Of a stretch of DNA of 7,394 nucleotides, positions 1-6,686 are shown piece after piece. The notes below the pieces were generated by a model. The model was given only the letters and a program-made list of their open reading frames with translations, searched no databases and was not told the origin of the DNA. Position numbers and translations under genes: made by a program. The stretch covers positions 1 through 7,394 of the forward strand of contig CAMGRE010000121.1 in assembly GCA_946061355.1 (NCBI GenBank), read 5' to 3'. How positions within the stretch are numbered: the first letter of the stretch is position 1; each line of letters begins with the position of its first letter. This stretch comes from an uncultured bacterium. GTDB taxonomy: Bacteria > Bacillota > Clostridia > Lachnospirales > Lachnospiraceae.

Positions 1-1988
1 TGAATATTTTTACCGTCGGGGATATGCTTCGGCATTATCCCTTTTCCTATGATTCCTTTCAGGAGGCAGTGACGGTATCGGAACTGAAAGAAGGGGAACT
101 TTGTGCTTTTCAGGCGAAGCTGATCAGCCGCGTGAGTGTCAGACATATACGGAATCTGAGTATCTCAACGGTTAAGGCTGCCGACATGACAGGCGAGATC
201 GGTCTCACATTTTTTAATATGCCATATCTGCAAAAGACGTTAAAACCGGGAACATTTTATGTATTCCGCGGCAGACCTGTGAGAAAGGGAAAGCAGCTTC
301 GTATGGAACATCCGGCGATTTATAAGCCGGAGGAGTATGAGAAACTTCTGCATGCACTGCAGCCCAGATATCCATTGACGGCAGGCATCACCAATAAGCT
401 TATCACAAAGGCCATGCGCCAGATCTTTGCAGAATGTCCTGCAATAGAGGATTATCTGCCTGAAAGGATCCGGAAAAATTATCATCTCTGTGAATATCCG
501 GAGGCGTTATACGGCATTCATTTTCCTGTTGATGAAACGATGCTTATCTCTGCCAGAAACAGGATCGTGTTTGATGAGTTTTTTCTGTTTTTTCTGAATT
601 TGCGACGCAATCGTGAAGAAAATGACAAGTTAAAAAACAGATATACCATGTTTGAGACGGCAGATACCATCCGTTTTCTGGAAAAACTTCCCTATGAACT
701 GACGAATGCACAGAAAAAAGTGTGGGATGAGATCCGGTGTGATCTGCAGGGGGAGCATGTGATGAACCGTCTGGTGCAGGGCGATGTGGGCTCCGGCAAG
801 ACGATCATTGCTGTACTTGCACTGCTGATGACGGTTGCAAACGGATATCAGGGCGCCATGATGGCTCCGACAGAGGTGTTGGCGGAACAGCATTTTGACA
901 GTGTTCAGAGTATGACAGTAAAATACGGGCTGCCCTTTCGGCCTATTCTTCTGACCGGCTCCATGGGCGCAAAACAGAAGCGGGAGGCATATGAAAAGAT
1001 TCAGACCGGTGAAGCAAACCTGATCCTCGGCACACATGCGCTGATCCAGGAAAAAGTGATCTACAAAAATCTTGCGTTGGTGGTCACAGATGAGCAGCAG
1101 CGTTTTGGTGTGAGACAGAGAGAAGCGCTTGCCGGAAAAGGAAAAGATGTGCATGTCCTTGTGATGAGTGCGACGCCGATCCCCAGAACGCTTGCGATCA
1201 TCCTGTATGGAGATCTGCAGGTATCGCTCATTGATGAACTGCCTGCCGACCGGCTTCCCATCAAAAATTGCGTTGTAGGAACCGGTTACCGTGAAAAGGC
1301 ATATCAATTTATGCAGACTGAAATTGAAAAAGGTCACCAGATCTATGTCATCTGTCCTATGGTGGAGGAAGGAGAGATGGAGGGACTGGAAAATGTAGTC
1401 GATTATGCCGGAAAGCTTCGGGCGGTTTTCCCTGAGAATGTTCAGATTGCATATTTGCATGGCAAGATGAAACCGGCGGAAAAGAACAGGATTATGACAT
1501 CGTTCGGTAAAGGGAATATCGATATTCTGGTATCCACAACAGTTATTGAAGTCGGTATCAATGTTCCGAATGCAACGGTCATGATGGTGGAGAATGCGGA
1601 GCGCTTCGGACTGGCACAACTCCATCAGCTCAGAGGCCGGGTGGGGCGAGGAAAAGATCAGTCCTACTGTATTTTTATCAGCGCTTCTGACAATCAGGAA
1701 ACAATGGAGCGGTTAAAGGTGCTGAATCAGTCTAACGATGGCTTTTTTATTGCCGGAGAGGATTTAAGGCTCAGAGGACCGGGAGATCTGTTCGGAATCA
1801 GACAGAGCGGGATTCTTTCGTTCCGGCTGGGCGATATCTATCAGGACGCCTCTGTTTTAAAGCAGGCAAGCGAGGCAGCAGAGAGACTGCTTGCGGGTGA
1901 TCCGGGATTGGAAGATTCGGAACATGAGCTTTTAAGGAAATGGCTTGCTTCCGAACAGGTTGATCAGGTTGACTTTAGAAGTATCTGA
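1..1988 (+). CDS. recG: ATP-dependent DNA helicase RecG (5'-truncated by window edge)
   Basis: RecG is a cytoplasmic superfamily 2 helicase that remodels stalled replication forks and branch-migrates Holliday junctions. The frame is open to base 1 and reads NIFTVGD before the first ATG (base 24). That is the normal RecG sequence before 'MLRHYP', so the ATG is internal and the true start lies upstream; roughly 20 residues are missing. Numbering from that ATG: an OB-fold wedge domain at about 30-110; Walker A GDVGSGKT 253-260; motif Ia APTEVLAEQH 281-290; motif II DEQQRFGV from 356; motif III SATPIPRT 382-389; motif V VIEVGIN from 507; motif VI QLRGRVGRG 535-543; and the RecG-specific C-terminal segment GPGDLFGIRQSG 585-596. 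The length fits an intact RecG. Motif II has DEQQ where DEQH is usual. It ends at TGA 1986-1988, 67 nt before the next gene, with no obvious terminator hairpin. Identification is essentially certain. Confidence 0.97.
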   Translation, partial: NIFTVGDMLRHYPFSYDSFQEAVTVSELKEGELCAFQAKLISRVSVRHIRNLSISTVKAADMTGEIGLTFFNMPYLQKTLKPGTFYVFRGRPVRKGKQLRMEHPAIYKPEEYEKLLHALQPRYPLTAGITNKLITKAMRQIFAECPAIEDYLPERIRKNYHLCEYPEALYGIHFPVDETMLISARNRIVFDEFFLFFLNLRRNREENDKLKNRYTMFETADTIRFLEKLPYELTNAQKKVWDEIRCDLQGEHVMNRLVQGDVGSGKTIIAVLALLMTVANGYQGAMMAPTEVLAEQHFDSVQSMTVKYGLPFRPILLTGSMGAKQKREAYEKIQTGEANLILGTHALIQEKVIYKNLALVVTDEQQRFGVRQREALAGKGKDVHVLVMSATPIPRTLAIILYGDLQVSLIDELPADRLPIKNCVVGTGYREKAYQFMQTEIEKGHQIYVICPMVEEGEMEGLENVVDYAGKLRAVFPENVQIAYLHGKMKPAEKNRIMTSFGKGNIDILVSTTVIEVGINVPNATVMMVENAERFGLAQLHQLRGRVGRGKDQSYCIFISASDNQETMERLKVLNQSNDGFFIAGEDLRLRGPGDLFGIRQSGILSFRLGDIYQDASVLKQASEAAERLLAGDPGLEDSEHELLRKWLASEQVDQVDFRSI

Positions 1989-1997
1989 AAGTAGAAT
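1969..1997 (+). promoter_or_regulatory. Candidate sigma-A promoter for the degV-cbi operon
   Basis: A -35-like TTGACT (1969-1974) and a -10-like TAGAAT (1992-1997) are separated by exactly 17 bp, each one base off consensus. The -35 box lies in the final codons of recG and the -10 box just after its stop. Transcription would start near base 2004 and leave an A-rich, apparently unstructured leader of about 50 nt before degV. This is seen in sequence; function is inferred. It is the only good site I found in the only non-coding gap longer than 13 nt. Read-through from recG remains possible because no terminator is visible. Confidence 0.55.
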
Positions 1998-2042
1998 AAA
2001 AAAGAAACATCAAACAAAAAATTAATGAAAAAATGGAACGAT

Positions 2043-2050
2043 AGAGGAGA
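2043..2050 (+). promoter_or_regulatory. Strong ribosome binding site that fixes the GTG start of degV
   Basis: AGAGGAGA sits 5 nt before the GTG at 2056-2058. It supports this non-ATG start. The nearby ATG at 2025 is in another frame and has no Shine-Dalgarno sequence. Confidence 0.8.
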
Positions 2051-2055
2051 ACATT

Positions 2056-2928
2056 GTGTCTGGAATAGCATTCATAACCGACAGCAACAGCGGTATCACA
2101 CAGGAGGAAGCGAAAAAATACGGTATCTATGTGCTTCCCATGCCGTTTATGATTGATGAACAAACGTATTATGAAGGGACAACCATTTCCCCGGAGGAGT
2201 TTTATCAAAAGCAGGTTAACGGGGCAAGGATCACAACTTCCCAGCCCACACCGGATGAAGTGACCTCTCTGTGGGATGAGGTGTTAAAAGAATATGATGA
2301 GATCGTTTACGTGCCGATGTCGAGCGGACTTTCCGGAGCCTGCCAGACAGCGAAGCTGCTTGCGTTGGATTACGACGGAAGGGTGCAGGTGGCAGACAAT
2401 CAGAGGATCTCGGTGACACAGCTCAGAAGCATTCTTGACGCAAAACTGCTCTATGAAGAGAAAGGCATGAGTGCCTTGGAAATCCGGGAGTTTCTGGAAG
2501 AAGACAAATTTAATTCCAGCATTTATGTCATGCTTGATACACTGACCTATCTGAAGCGCGGCGGGCGCATCACAGCCGCAGCGGCTGCACTTGGCAATAT
2601 CCTGCGATTAAAGCCGGTTCTGCAGATACAGGGGGAAAAGCTGGATGCTTTTGCAAAAGCGCGTACAGGCAGTCAGGGAAAAACGATCATGAACACGGCA
2701 ATCCGGAATGACATCGCAAACCGCTTCTCCGGAAATGGAATCGAATGTCCGGTCTGGCTCTATATTGCACACAGCCATTGCCCCGATGCTGCAAAGACTT
2801 ATGCGGAGGAAGTGTCAAAAGAATTCCCGGGATATGAGATCCGGATTCAGGATCTGCCGCTCAGTATCGGGTGTCATCTGGGCCCCGGAGCCCTGGCACT
2901 TGCATGTTCGCGGAAAATTACAGTATGA
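2056..2928 (+). CDS. DegV/FakB-family fatty-acid-binding protein
   Basis: This is a 290-residue cytosolic protein of the DegV family, the normal length. Characterised members (FakB) bind a free fatty acid and present it to the kinase FakA for phosphorylation, feeding exogenous acyl chains into phospholipids. Visible family motifs: N-terminal ITDSNSGI (7-14); TTSQPTP (60-66); the ligand-loop PMSSGLSGACQTA (87-99); DTLTYLKRGGRI (161-172) followed by an Ala-rich helix and LGNILRLKPVL (179-189); HSHCPDAA (239-246); and C-terminal IGCHLGPGALAL (271-282), where GTHTGPGA is more usual. There is no signal peptide or membrane segment. The GTG start is supported by a strong ribosome binding site. Its TGA overlaps the ATG of cbiD (ATGA), so it is probably co-transcribed and translationally coupled with the cobalamin genes. 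The ligand and any link to B12 are unknown. In many Firmicutes recG lies near a FakA-type gene, which would suit a FakB role here, but that gene is not in view. Confidence 0.92.
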   Translation: MSGIAFITDSNSGITQEEAKKYGIYVLPMPFMIDEQTYYEGTTISPEEFYQKQVNGARITTSQPTPDEVTSLWDEVLKEYDEIVYVPMSSGLSGACQTAKLLALDYDGRVQVADNQRISVTQLRSILDAKLLYEEKGMSALEIREFLEEDKFNSSIYVMLDTLTYLKRGGRITAAAAALGNILRLKPVLQIQGEKLDAFAKARTGSQGKTIMNTAIRNDIANRFSGNGIECPVWLYIAHSHCPDAAKTYAEEVSKEFPGYEIRIQDLPLSIGCHLGPGALALACSRKITV

Positions 2929-4049
2929 AGATGGAACAGTTTGTATATAAAGATAAGAAAAAGCTGAGATGTGGATATACCACGGGTTCCTGTGCAGCGG
3001 CAGCGGCGAAGGCGGCTGCCATCATGCTTTTTAAGGGAGAAAATGTTGACACGGTTGATCTGGTCACGCCGGGCGGAATCATACTCAGGCTGGATGTGGA
3101 AGAAATCGAACGCAAGGGAGAAGCCGTGTCTTGCGCAGTGCGAAAAGACGGTGGAGATGATGCGGATGTCACCGATGGGATCCTGATCCATGCAACGCTG
3201 CAGCGCCAGGAAAAGCAAGGAATAGAGATTGACGGCGGAGAAGGGATCGGCAGAGTGACCAGACCCGGACTGGAACAGGCCCCGGGATGCGCTGCAATCA
3301 ATTCCGTGCCGAGACTGATGATCAGCGAAGCACTTTTGGAAGTTTGTGATGCCTTCGGGTATGAGGGTGGATTAAGGGTTGTGATCTGGGCACCGGAAGG
3401 AACTGAGATTGCGAGGAAAACTTTTAATCCGGATCTTGGGATCGAAGGGGGTATCTCTATACTGGGGACCAGCGGTATCGTGGAACCGATGAGTGAGAAG
3501 GCGCTCACGGATACCATACGTCTGGAACTGAAGATGCAACGTGCCCACGGAGGGGAGTTTGTGATTCTGATTCCAGGGAATTATGGAATGAATTATATGA
3601 GGGATCACCTTCCTTGGAATGTGAAGGATGCCGTAAAGTGTAGCAATTTTATCGGGGAAGCAATTGATATGGCATGGGAGGTCGGTTTCCGGAGGATTTT
3701 GCTGATCGGGCATATTGGGAAACTGGTAAAGCTCGGCGCCGGGATCATGAATACTCACTCGCGGAATGCCGACGGACGGATGGAAGTGCTCAGTGTCTGT
3801 GCGTTGGAAGTTTCTGCCCCGGCGGAGCTGGCATGCAGAATCCTGAATTGTATCACGACAGATGAGGCTGTCGGCATTTTGCAGGAGACGGGCATACTGC
3901 CACAGGTCATGGAACGGCTTTGTGTCCGGATCCAGAAACATCTTGACCGGAGGGCCGGTGAGGATATGCAGATCGGTGCAGTGATTTTTTCGAATGAATA
4001 TGGCCTGCTTGGAATGACGGAGCAGGCACAGAAAATGGAGATTATATAG
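2925..4049 (+). CDS. cbiD: Cobalt-precorrin-5B (C1)-methyltransferase CbiD
   Basis: CbiD transfers a methyl group from S-adenosylmethionine to C1 of cobalt-precorrin-5B, giving cobalt-precorrin-6A in the anaerobic B12 pathway. The protein is 374 residues, the usual family length. Motifs: GYTTGSCAAAA (17-27), the hallmark N-terminus; KDGGDDADVTDG (74-85); GRVTRPGL (109-116); INSVPR (125-130); the long conserved segment from NPDLGIEGG through LGTSGIVEPMSE (168-191); and GHIGKLVKLGAG then NTHS (262-279). The frame is open upstream to a GTG at 2871, but that would add 18 unconserved residues inside degV. I chose ATG 2925, which overlaps the degV stop by 4 bp; a second ATG two codons on (2931) is an alternative. 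No good Shine-Dalgarno sequence is visible (only a weak GGAAAA about 9 nt upstream), which suggests translation by coupling from degV. CbiD marks the oxygen-independent route. Confidence 0.96.
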   Translation: MKMEQFVYKDKKKLRCGYTTGSCAAAAAKAAAIMLFKGENVDTVDLVTPGGIILRLDVEEIERKGEAVSCAVRKDGGDDADVTDGILIHATLQRQEKQGIEIDGGEGIGRVTRPGLEQAPGCAAINSVPRLMISEALLEVCDAFGYEGGLRVVIWAPEGTEIARKTFNPDLGIEGGISILGTSGIVEPMSEKALTDTIRLELKMQRAHGGEFVILIPGNYGMNYMRDHLPWNVKDAVKCSNFIGEAIDMAWEVGFRRILLIGHIGKLVKLGAGIMNTHSRNADGRMEVLSVCALEVSAPAELACRILNCITTDEAVGILQETGILPQVMERLCVRIQKHLDRRAGEDMQIGAVIFSNEYGLLGMTEQAQKMEII

Positions 4050-4052
4050 GGT

Positions 4053-4826
4053 ATGGTACATTTTGTGGGATCAGGTCCGGGAGCAGTGGATCTGATCACT
4101 GTCCGGGGACAGAGACTGATACGGGAAGCTGATGTGATCCTGTATGCGGGATCTCTTGTCAATCCCGCTCTGTTAAAAGAAGCAAAGGAATCATGTGAAA
4201 TCCATAATACAGCTGTCATGACTCTGGCTGAAGTGCTGTCAGTAATGGAAAGAAGTGCGGCGGAAGGAAAACGAATCGTCAGGCTTCACACGGGGGATCC
4301 AAGCATCTATGGGGCTATCCGTGAACAGATGGATGCGCTTGATCGGATGCAGATCCCTTATGAAGTCTGCCCGGGGGTTAGCAGCTTCTGCGGTGCGGCG
4401 GCAGCAATGAAAACAGAGTATACGCTGCCTGAGGTATCCCAGACTGTGATCATTACGCGCGCAGAAGGGCGGACGACCGTTCCCAAACGGGAGCGTTTGT
4501 CAGCGCTTGCAGCACACGGCGCCACGATGGTACTTTTTTTGAGTGCGGGTCTGCTGCAGCAGGTAAAGAGTGAACTCCTGGCCGGTGGATACGGGCCGGA
4601 TACACCGTGTGCCATTGTATATAAAGCGACCTGGCCGGAGGAACAAATTGTGAGAGGAGTCTTGAATGAGCTGCCTGAGATGGCTGAAAAATCGGGAATC
4701 TGCAAGACGGCGCTCATTCTGGTGGGTGATTTCCTCGGAGATGAGTATGCGCTCTCAAGGCTTCATGCACCTGATTTTGCAACGGAATACAGGAATGCCG
4801 TTTCGTCTGACGCGGAGAGATTGTAA
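4053..4826 (+). CDS. cbiF: Cobalt-precorrin-4 C11-methyltransferase CbiF (CobM family)
   Basis: This enzyme methylates C11 of cobalt-precorrin-4 with S-adenosylmethionine, giving cobalt-precorrin-5A, the substrate of the next gene's product. The 257 residues match the family length and the class III tetrapyrrole methyltransferase fold. Motifs: Gly-rich N-terminal loop VGSGPGAVDLIT (5-16); YAGSLVNP (31-38), typical of CbiF/CobM; HTGDPSIYGA (79-88) at the SAM/substrate cleft; CPGVSSFCGAAA (106-117); TRAEGRTTVP (135-144), a CobM/CbiF signature; LFLS (161-164); and the C-terminal strand LILVGDF (221-227). The ATG is 3 nt after the cbiD stop, with GGAG (4037-4040) 12 nt upstream, rather far for a ribosome binding site, so coupling from cbiD is likely. 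Sister enzymes CbiL, CbiH and CbiE share the fold, but the TRAEGRTTVP and YAGSLV segments single out the C11 enzyme. Confidence 0.96.
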   Translation: MVHFVGSGPGAVDLITVRGQRLIREADVILYAGSLVNPALLKEAKESCEIHNTAVMTLAEVLSVMERSAAEGKRIVRLHTGDPSIYGAIREQMDALDRMQIPYEVCPGVSSFCGAAAAMKTEYTLPEVSQTVIITRAEGRTTVPKRERLSALAAHGATMVLFLSAGLLQQVKSELLAGGYGPDTPCAIVYKATWPEEQIVRGVLNELPEMAEKSGICKTALILVGDFLGDEYALSRLHAPDFATEYRNAVSSDAERL

Positions 4827-5920
4827 TGAGGATAACATTGATTGCTTTTTCGGGGAAGGGCTGCGTTCTTGCGAAGCAGATTGCAGCGCTTTTGCCGAAA
4901 TGGAGAATGGAAGAAATACATCAGGTACGGGTTCTGGTTCCCAAAACGCATGAAACGCAAGCCGCGGAATCTTTTGATTCATTGGAGCGCGTGATGGAAG
5001 AGGTATTTCGATCTTCCGGTATGATTGTTTTTGTCGGCGCCTGTGGGATTGCAGTCAGAGCCATTGCACCATATGTTCATTCCAAACTTACGGATCCCGG
5101 TGTCGTGGTGACAGATGAGTGCGGAGATTATGTGATCCCTATCCTGTCCGGACATATCGGCGGCGCCAATGAATTCGGCCGCTGGCTTGCGGATGAGATC
5201 GGCGCAGAGCCTGTGATCACAACTGCAACGGATCGTAACAATGTCTTTGCAGTGGATATCTTCGCACTAAAGAATCATCTCTATATAGAGGATCCTTCAA
5301 TGATCAAGGTGGTTTCTTCCGGTCTTCTGAAAGGACAGAAAGTCGGTGTTATGTCAGAATTGCCGATTTTGGGACAGCTGCCGAGGGGACTCATCCTGAT
5401 AAACGACAGGCCGGAGAATGGAGAGGCAAAGCAGCGGTTACAGACGGGAATCCGCATTGGGATGCAAAGAGAGGAAATTCGGGAGGATCTGTTTTTTGAG
5501 AGGACGTGTGTGCTCACTCCGGTCGATCTCGTTGTCGGCATGGGCTGCAGACGTGGAAAATCTTCTGTTGAATTGGAATTCTTTTTAAAAGAAATATTGA
5601 AAAAGCATCGTATCAATATCCATCGCATCGGGAAACTTTGCTCCGTAGACAAAAAGGCGGACGAGCAGGGACTGATCGGGCTTGCAGATCGTCTCGGGAT
5701 CCCCTTTGAGACATATTCTGTGACTGAACTGAATGCGATTCCCGGTGATGACGGAGCATTTTCAAATTCAGATTTTGTGCGGGAGCAGATTGGAACGGAT
5801 AATGTTTGCGAGCGCAGCGCATGCCTTGGCAGTGCTCATGGCAGAAAACTGATTGCAAAACAGACGATGGAAGGAATGACATTGGCGGTGTATCAACGGG
5901 AAATGCAGCTGATATTTTAG
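4826..5920 (+). CDS. cbiG: Cobalt-precorrin-5A hydrolase CbiG
   Basis: CbiG opens the ring A delta-lactone of cobalt-precorrin-5A and releases the extruded C20 with its methyl group as acetaldehyde, giving cobalt-precorrin-5B for CbiD. The 364 residues hold the full two-part architecture. The N-terminal and central CbiG domains (about 1-225) show FVGACGIAVRAIAP (69-82), KLTDPGVVVTDE (87-98), SGHIGGAN (108-115) and TTATDRNNVFAVD (132-144). The C-terminal CobE/CbiG domain (about 234-364) opens with VVGMGCRRGK (236-245), followed by SVDKKADEQGLIGLA (273-287) and a final domain strand near 351-357. The start codon shares one base with the cbiF stop (TAATG), and GGAGAGA (4814-4820) lies 5 nt upstream, so the start is well supported. 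CbiG occurs in the anaerobic pathway; the aerobic route has no such step. Neither domain shows truncation or frameshift. Confidence 0.96.
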   Translation: MRITLIAFSGKGCVLAKQIAALLPKWRMEEIHQVRVLVPKTHETQAAESFDSLERVMEEVFRSSGMIVFVGACGIAVRAIAPYVHSKLTDPGVVVTDECGDYVIPILSGHIGGANEFGRWLADEIGAEPVITTATDRNNVFAVDIFALKNHLYIEDPSMIKVVSSGLLKGQKVGVMSELPILGQLPRGLILINDRPENGEAKQRLQTGIRIGMQREEIREDLFFERTCVLTPVDLVVGMGCRRGKSSVELEFFLKEILKKHRINIHRIGKLCSVDKKADEQGLIGLADRLGIPFETYSVTELNAIPGDDGAFSNSDFVREQIGTDNVCERSACLGSAHGRKLIAKQTMEGMTLAVYQREMQLIF

Positions 5921-5933
5921 GGAAGCAGAACAG

Positions 5934-6686
5934 ATGGAATTGAGTATTGTCGGGTTTGGACCCGGTGGAATAGAAGGAATGACAAAGGAAGCGGAGCGTG
6001 CCATACAGGAATGCGAAATTGTAGCCGGATACACGGTGTACGTGGATCTGCTGAAGCAGTATTTCCCGGGAAAGGAGTATTACAGCACTCCTATGATGAA
6101 AGAGCGTGAGCGTTGCGAGTGGGCGCTTCACCAGGCACTTTCGGGAAAGCGCGTGGCAGTGGTATGCAGCGGGGACAGCGGCGTTTACGGTATGGCGGGA
6201 CTGTTGTTTGAATTGAAGGATAAATTTAAACAGAATCACATTGCCGGTGCGGAACAGCTGAAATTTCATGTGGTGCCCGGCGTGACAGCGGCATGCAGTG
6301 GAGCGGCACTTTTGGGTGCGCCGCTCACGCATGACTTCTCGGTGATCAGCCTGAGCGATCTGATGACGCCGATCAGTCTGATCCGGGACCGGATCCGCCA
6401 TGCTGCCATGTCGGATATGGTAATCTGTCTGTATAATCCGGCCAGTAAAAAGAGGCAGGATTACCTGCGGATGGCATGTGATATCATTCTGGCATACCGG
6501 TCAGGACAGACGGTGTGCGGCTGCGTCAGAAATATCGGCAGGGAAGGGGAACATGCGGTAGTGCTTTCTCTGGAGGAACTTCGGGAGTATCAGGCGGATA
6601 TGTTTACAACTGTTTTTATCGGGAACAGTACAACAAGGAATCTGTCTGGGAAAATGGTGACGCCAAGAGGATACCGTGATGTGTAA
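5934..6686 (+). CDS. cbiH: Cobalt-precorrin-3 / precorrin-3B C17-methyltransferase CbiH (CobJ family)
   Basis: CbiH methylates C17 of cobalt-precorrin-3 (cobalt-factor III) and drives contraction of the macrocycle, the step that makes a corrin from a porphyrin-like ring; the product, cobalt-precorrin-4, feeds CbiF. The protein is 250 residues, the short single-domain form, without the C-terminal iron-sulfur extension of the long CbiH60 type. Motifs of the class III methyltransferase fold: VGFGPGG (6-12); CSGDSGVYGMAG (78-89); VVPGVTAACSGAALLGAPLT (113-132); ISLSDLMTP (138-146), the CobJ/CbiH signature; LYNP (166-169); VRNIGREGE (198-206); and FIGNSTT (228-234). AGGGAAG (5919-5925) lies 8 nt before the ATG and overlaps the cbiG stop. 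A CxC pair at residues 195 and 197 sits where many relatives have non-cysteine residues; no role is known to me. Confidence 0.96.
   Translation: MELSIVGFGPGGIEGMTKEAERAIQECEIVAGYTVYVDLLKQYFPGKEYYSTPMMKERERCEWALHQALSGKRVAVVCSGDSGVYGMAGLLFELKDKFKQNHIAGAEQLKFHVVPGVTAACSGAALLGAPLTHDFSVISLSDLMTPISLIRDRIRHAAMSDMVICLYNPASKKRQDYLRMACDIILAYRSGQTVCGCVRNIGREGEHAVVLSLEELREYQADMFTTVFIGNSTTRNLSGKMVTPRGYRDV
6665..6671 (+). promoter_or_regulatory. Ribosome binding site that supports the cbiJ start inside cbiH
   Basis: AAGAGGA lies 7 nt before the ATG at 6679-6681. It supports initiation at that ATG, 8 bp before the end of cbiH, over the GTG at 6688. Confidence 0.65.

Noticed and set aside
630..1625. Long open frame on the minus strand (331 codons) inside recG
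   Set aside because: It is fully antisense to conserved helicase motifs. The protein is rich in His, Cys and Arg with no recognisable family, as expected of a shadow frame.
2025..2156. Possible 43-codon leader peptide starting at ATG 2025
   Set aside because: There is no Shine-Dalgarno sequence before it, and most of it overlaps degV in another frame. The purine-rich site at 2043-2050 fits degV instead.
2574..2586. Short palindrome AGCCGC-A-GCGGCT
   Set aside because: It arises from a run of Ala codons in the conserved Ala-rich helix of DegV. The loop is too short for a stable functional hairpin.
2871..2924. Extended GTG start for cbiD
   Set aside because: The extra 18 residues lie within the conserved C-terminus of degV and do not resemble CbiD. 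The ATG at 2925 gives the normal family N-terminus and an ATGA coupling.
2996..3020. GCG/GCA-rich near-repeat at the start of cbiD
   Set aside because: It encodes the conserved Ala-rich segment after GYTTGSC. It is coding constraint, not a repeat element.
3372..4061. Minus-strand open frame of 229 codons opposite cbiD
   Set aside because: It is a shadow of conserved CbiD sequence with no ribosome binding site or family likeness noted.
6301..6326. Inverted repeat GAGCGGC / GCCGCTC with a 12-nt loop, terminator-like
   Set aside because: It lies in the middle of conserved cbiH coding sequence (Leu-Gly-Ala-Pro region) with no T-run after it. Most likely chance from codon choice.
5613..6401. Minus-strand open frame of 262 codons across cbiG and cbiH
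   Set aside because: It is antisense to two well-supported genes and crosses their junction. The low-complexity composition is typical of a shadow and no family is recognisable.
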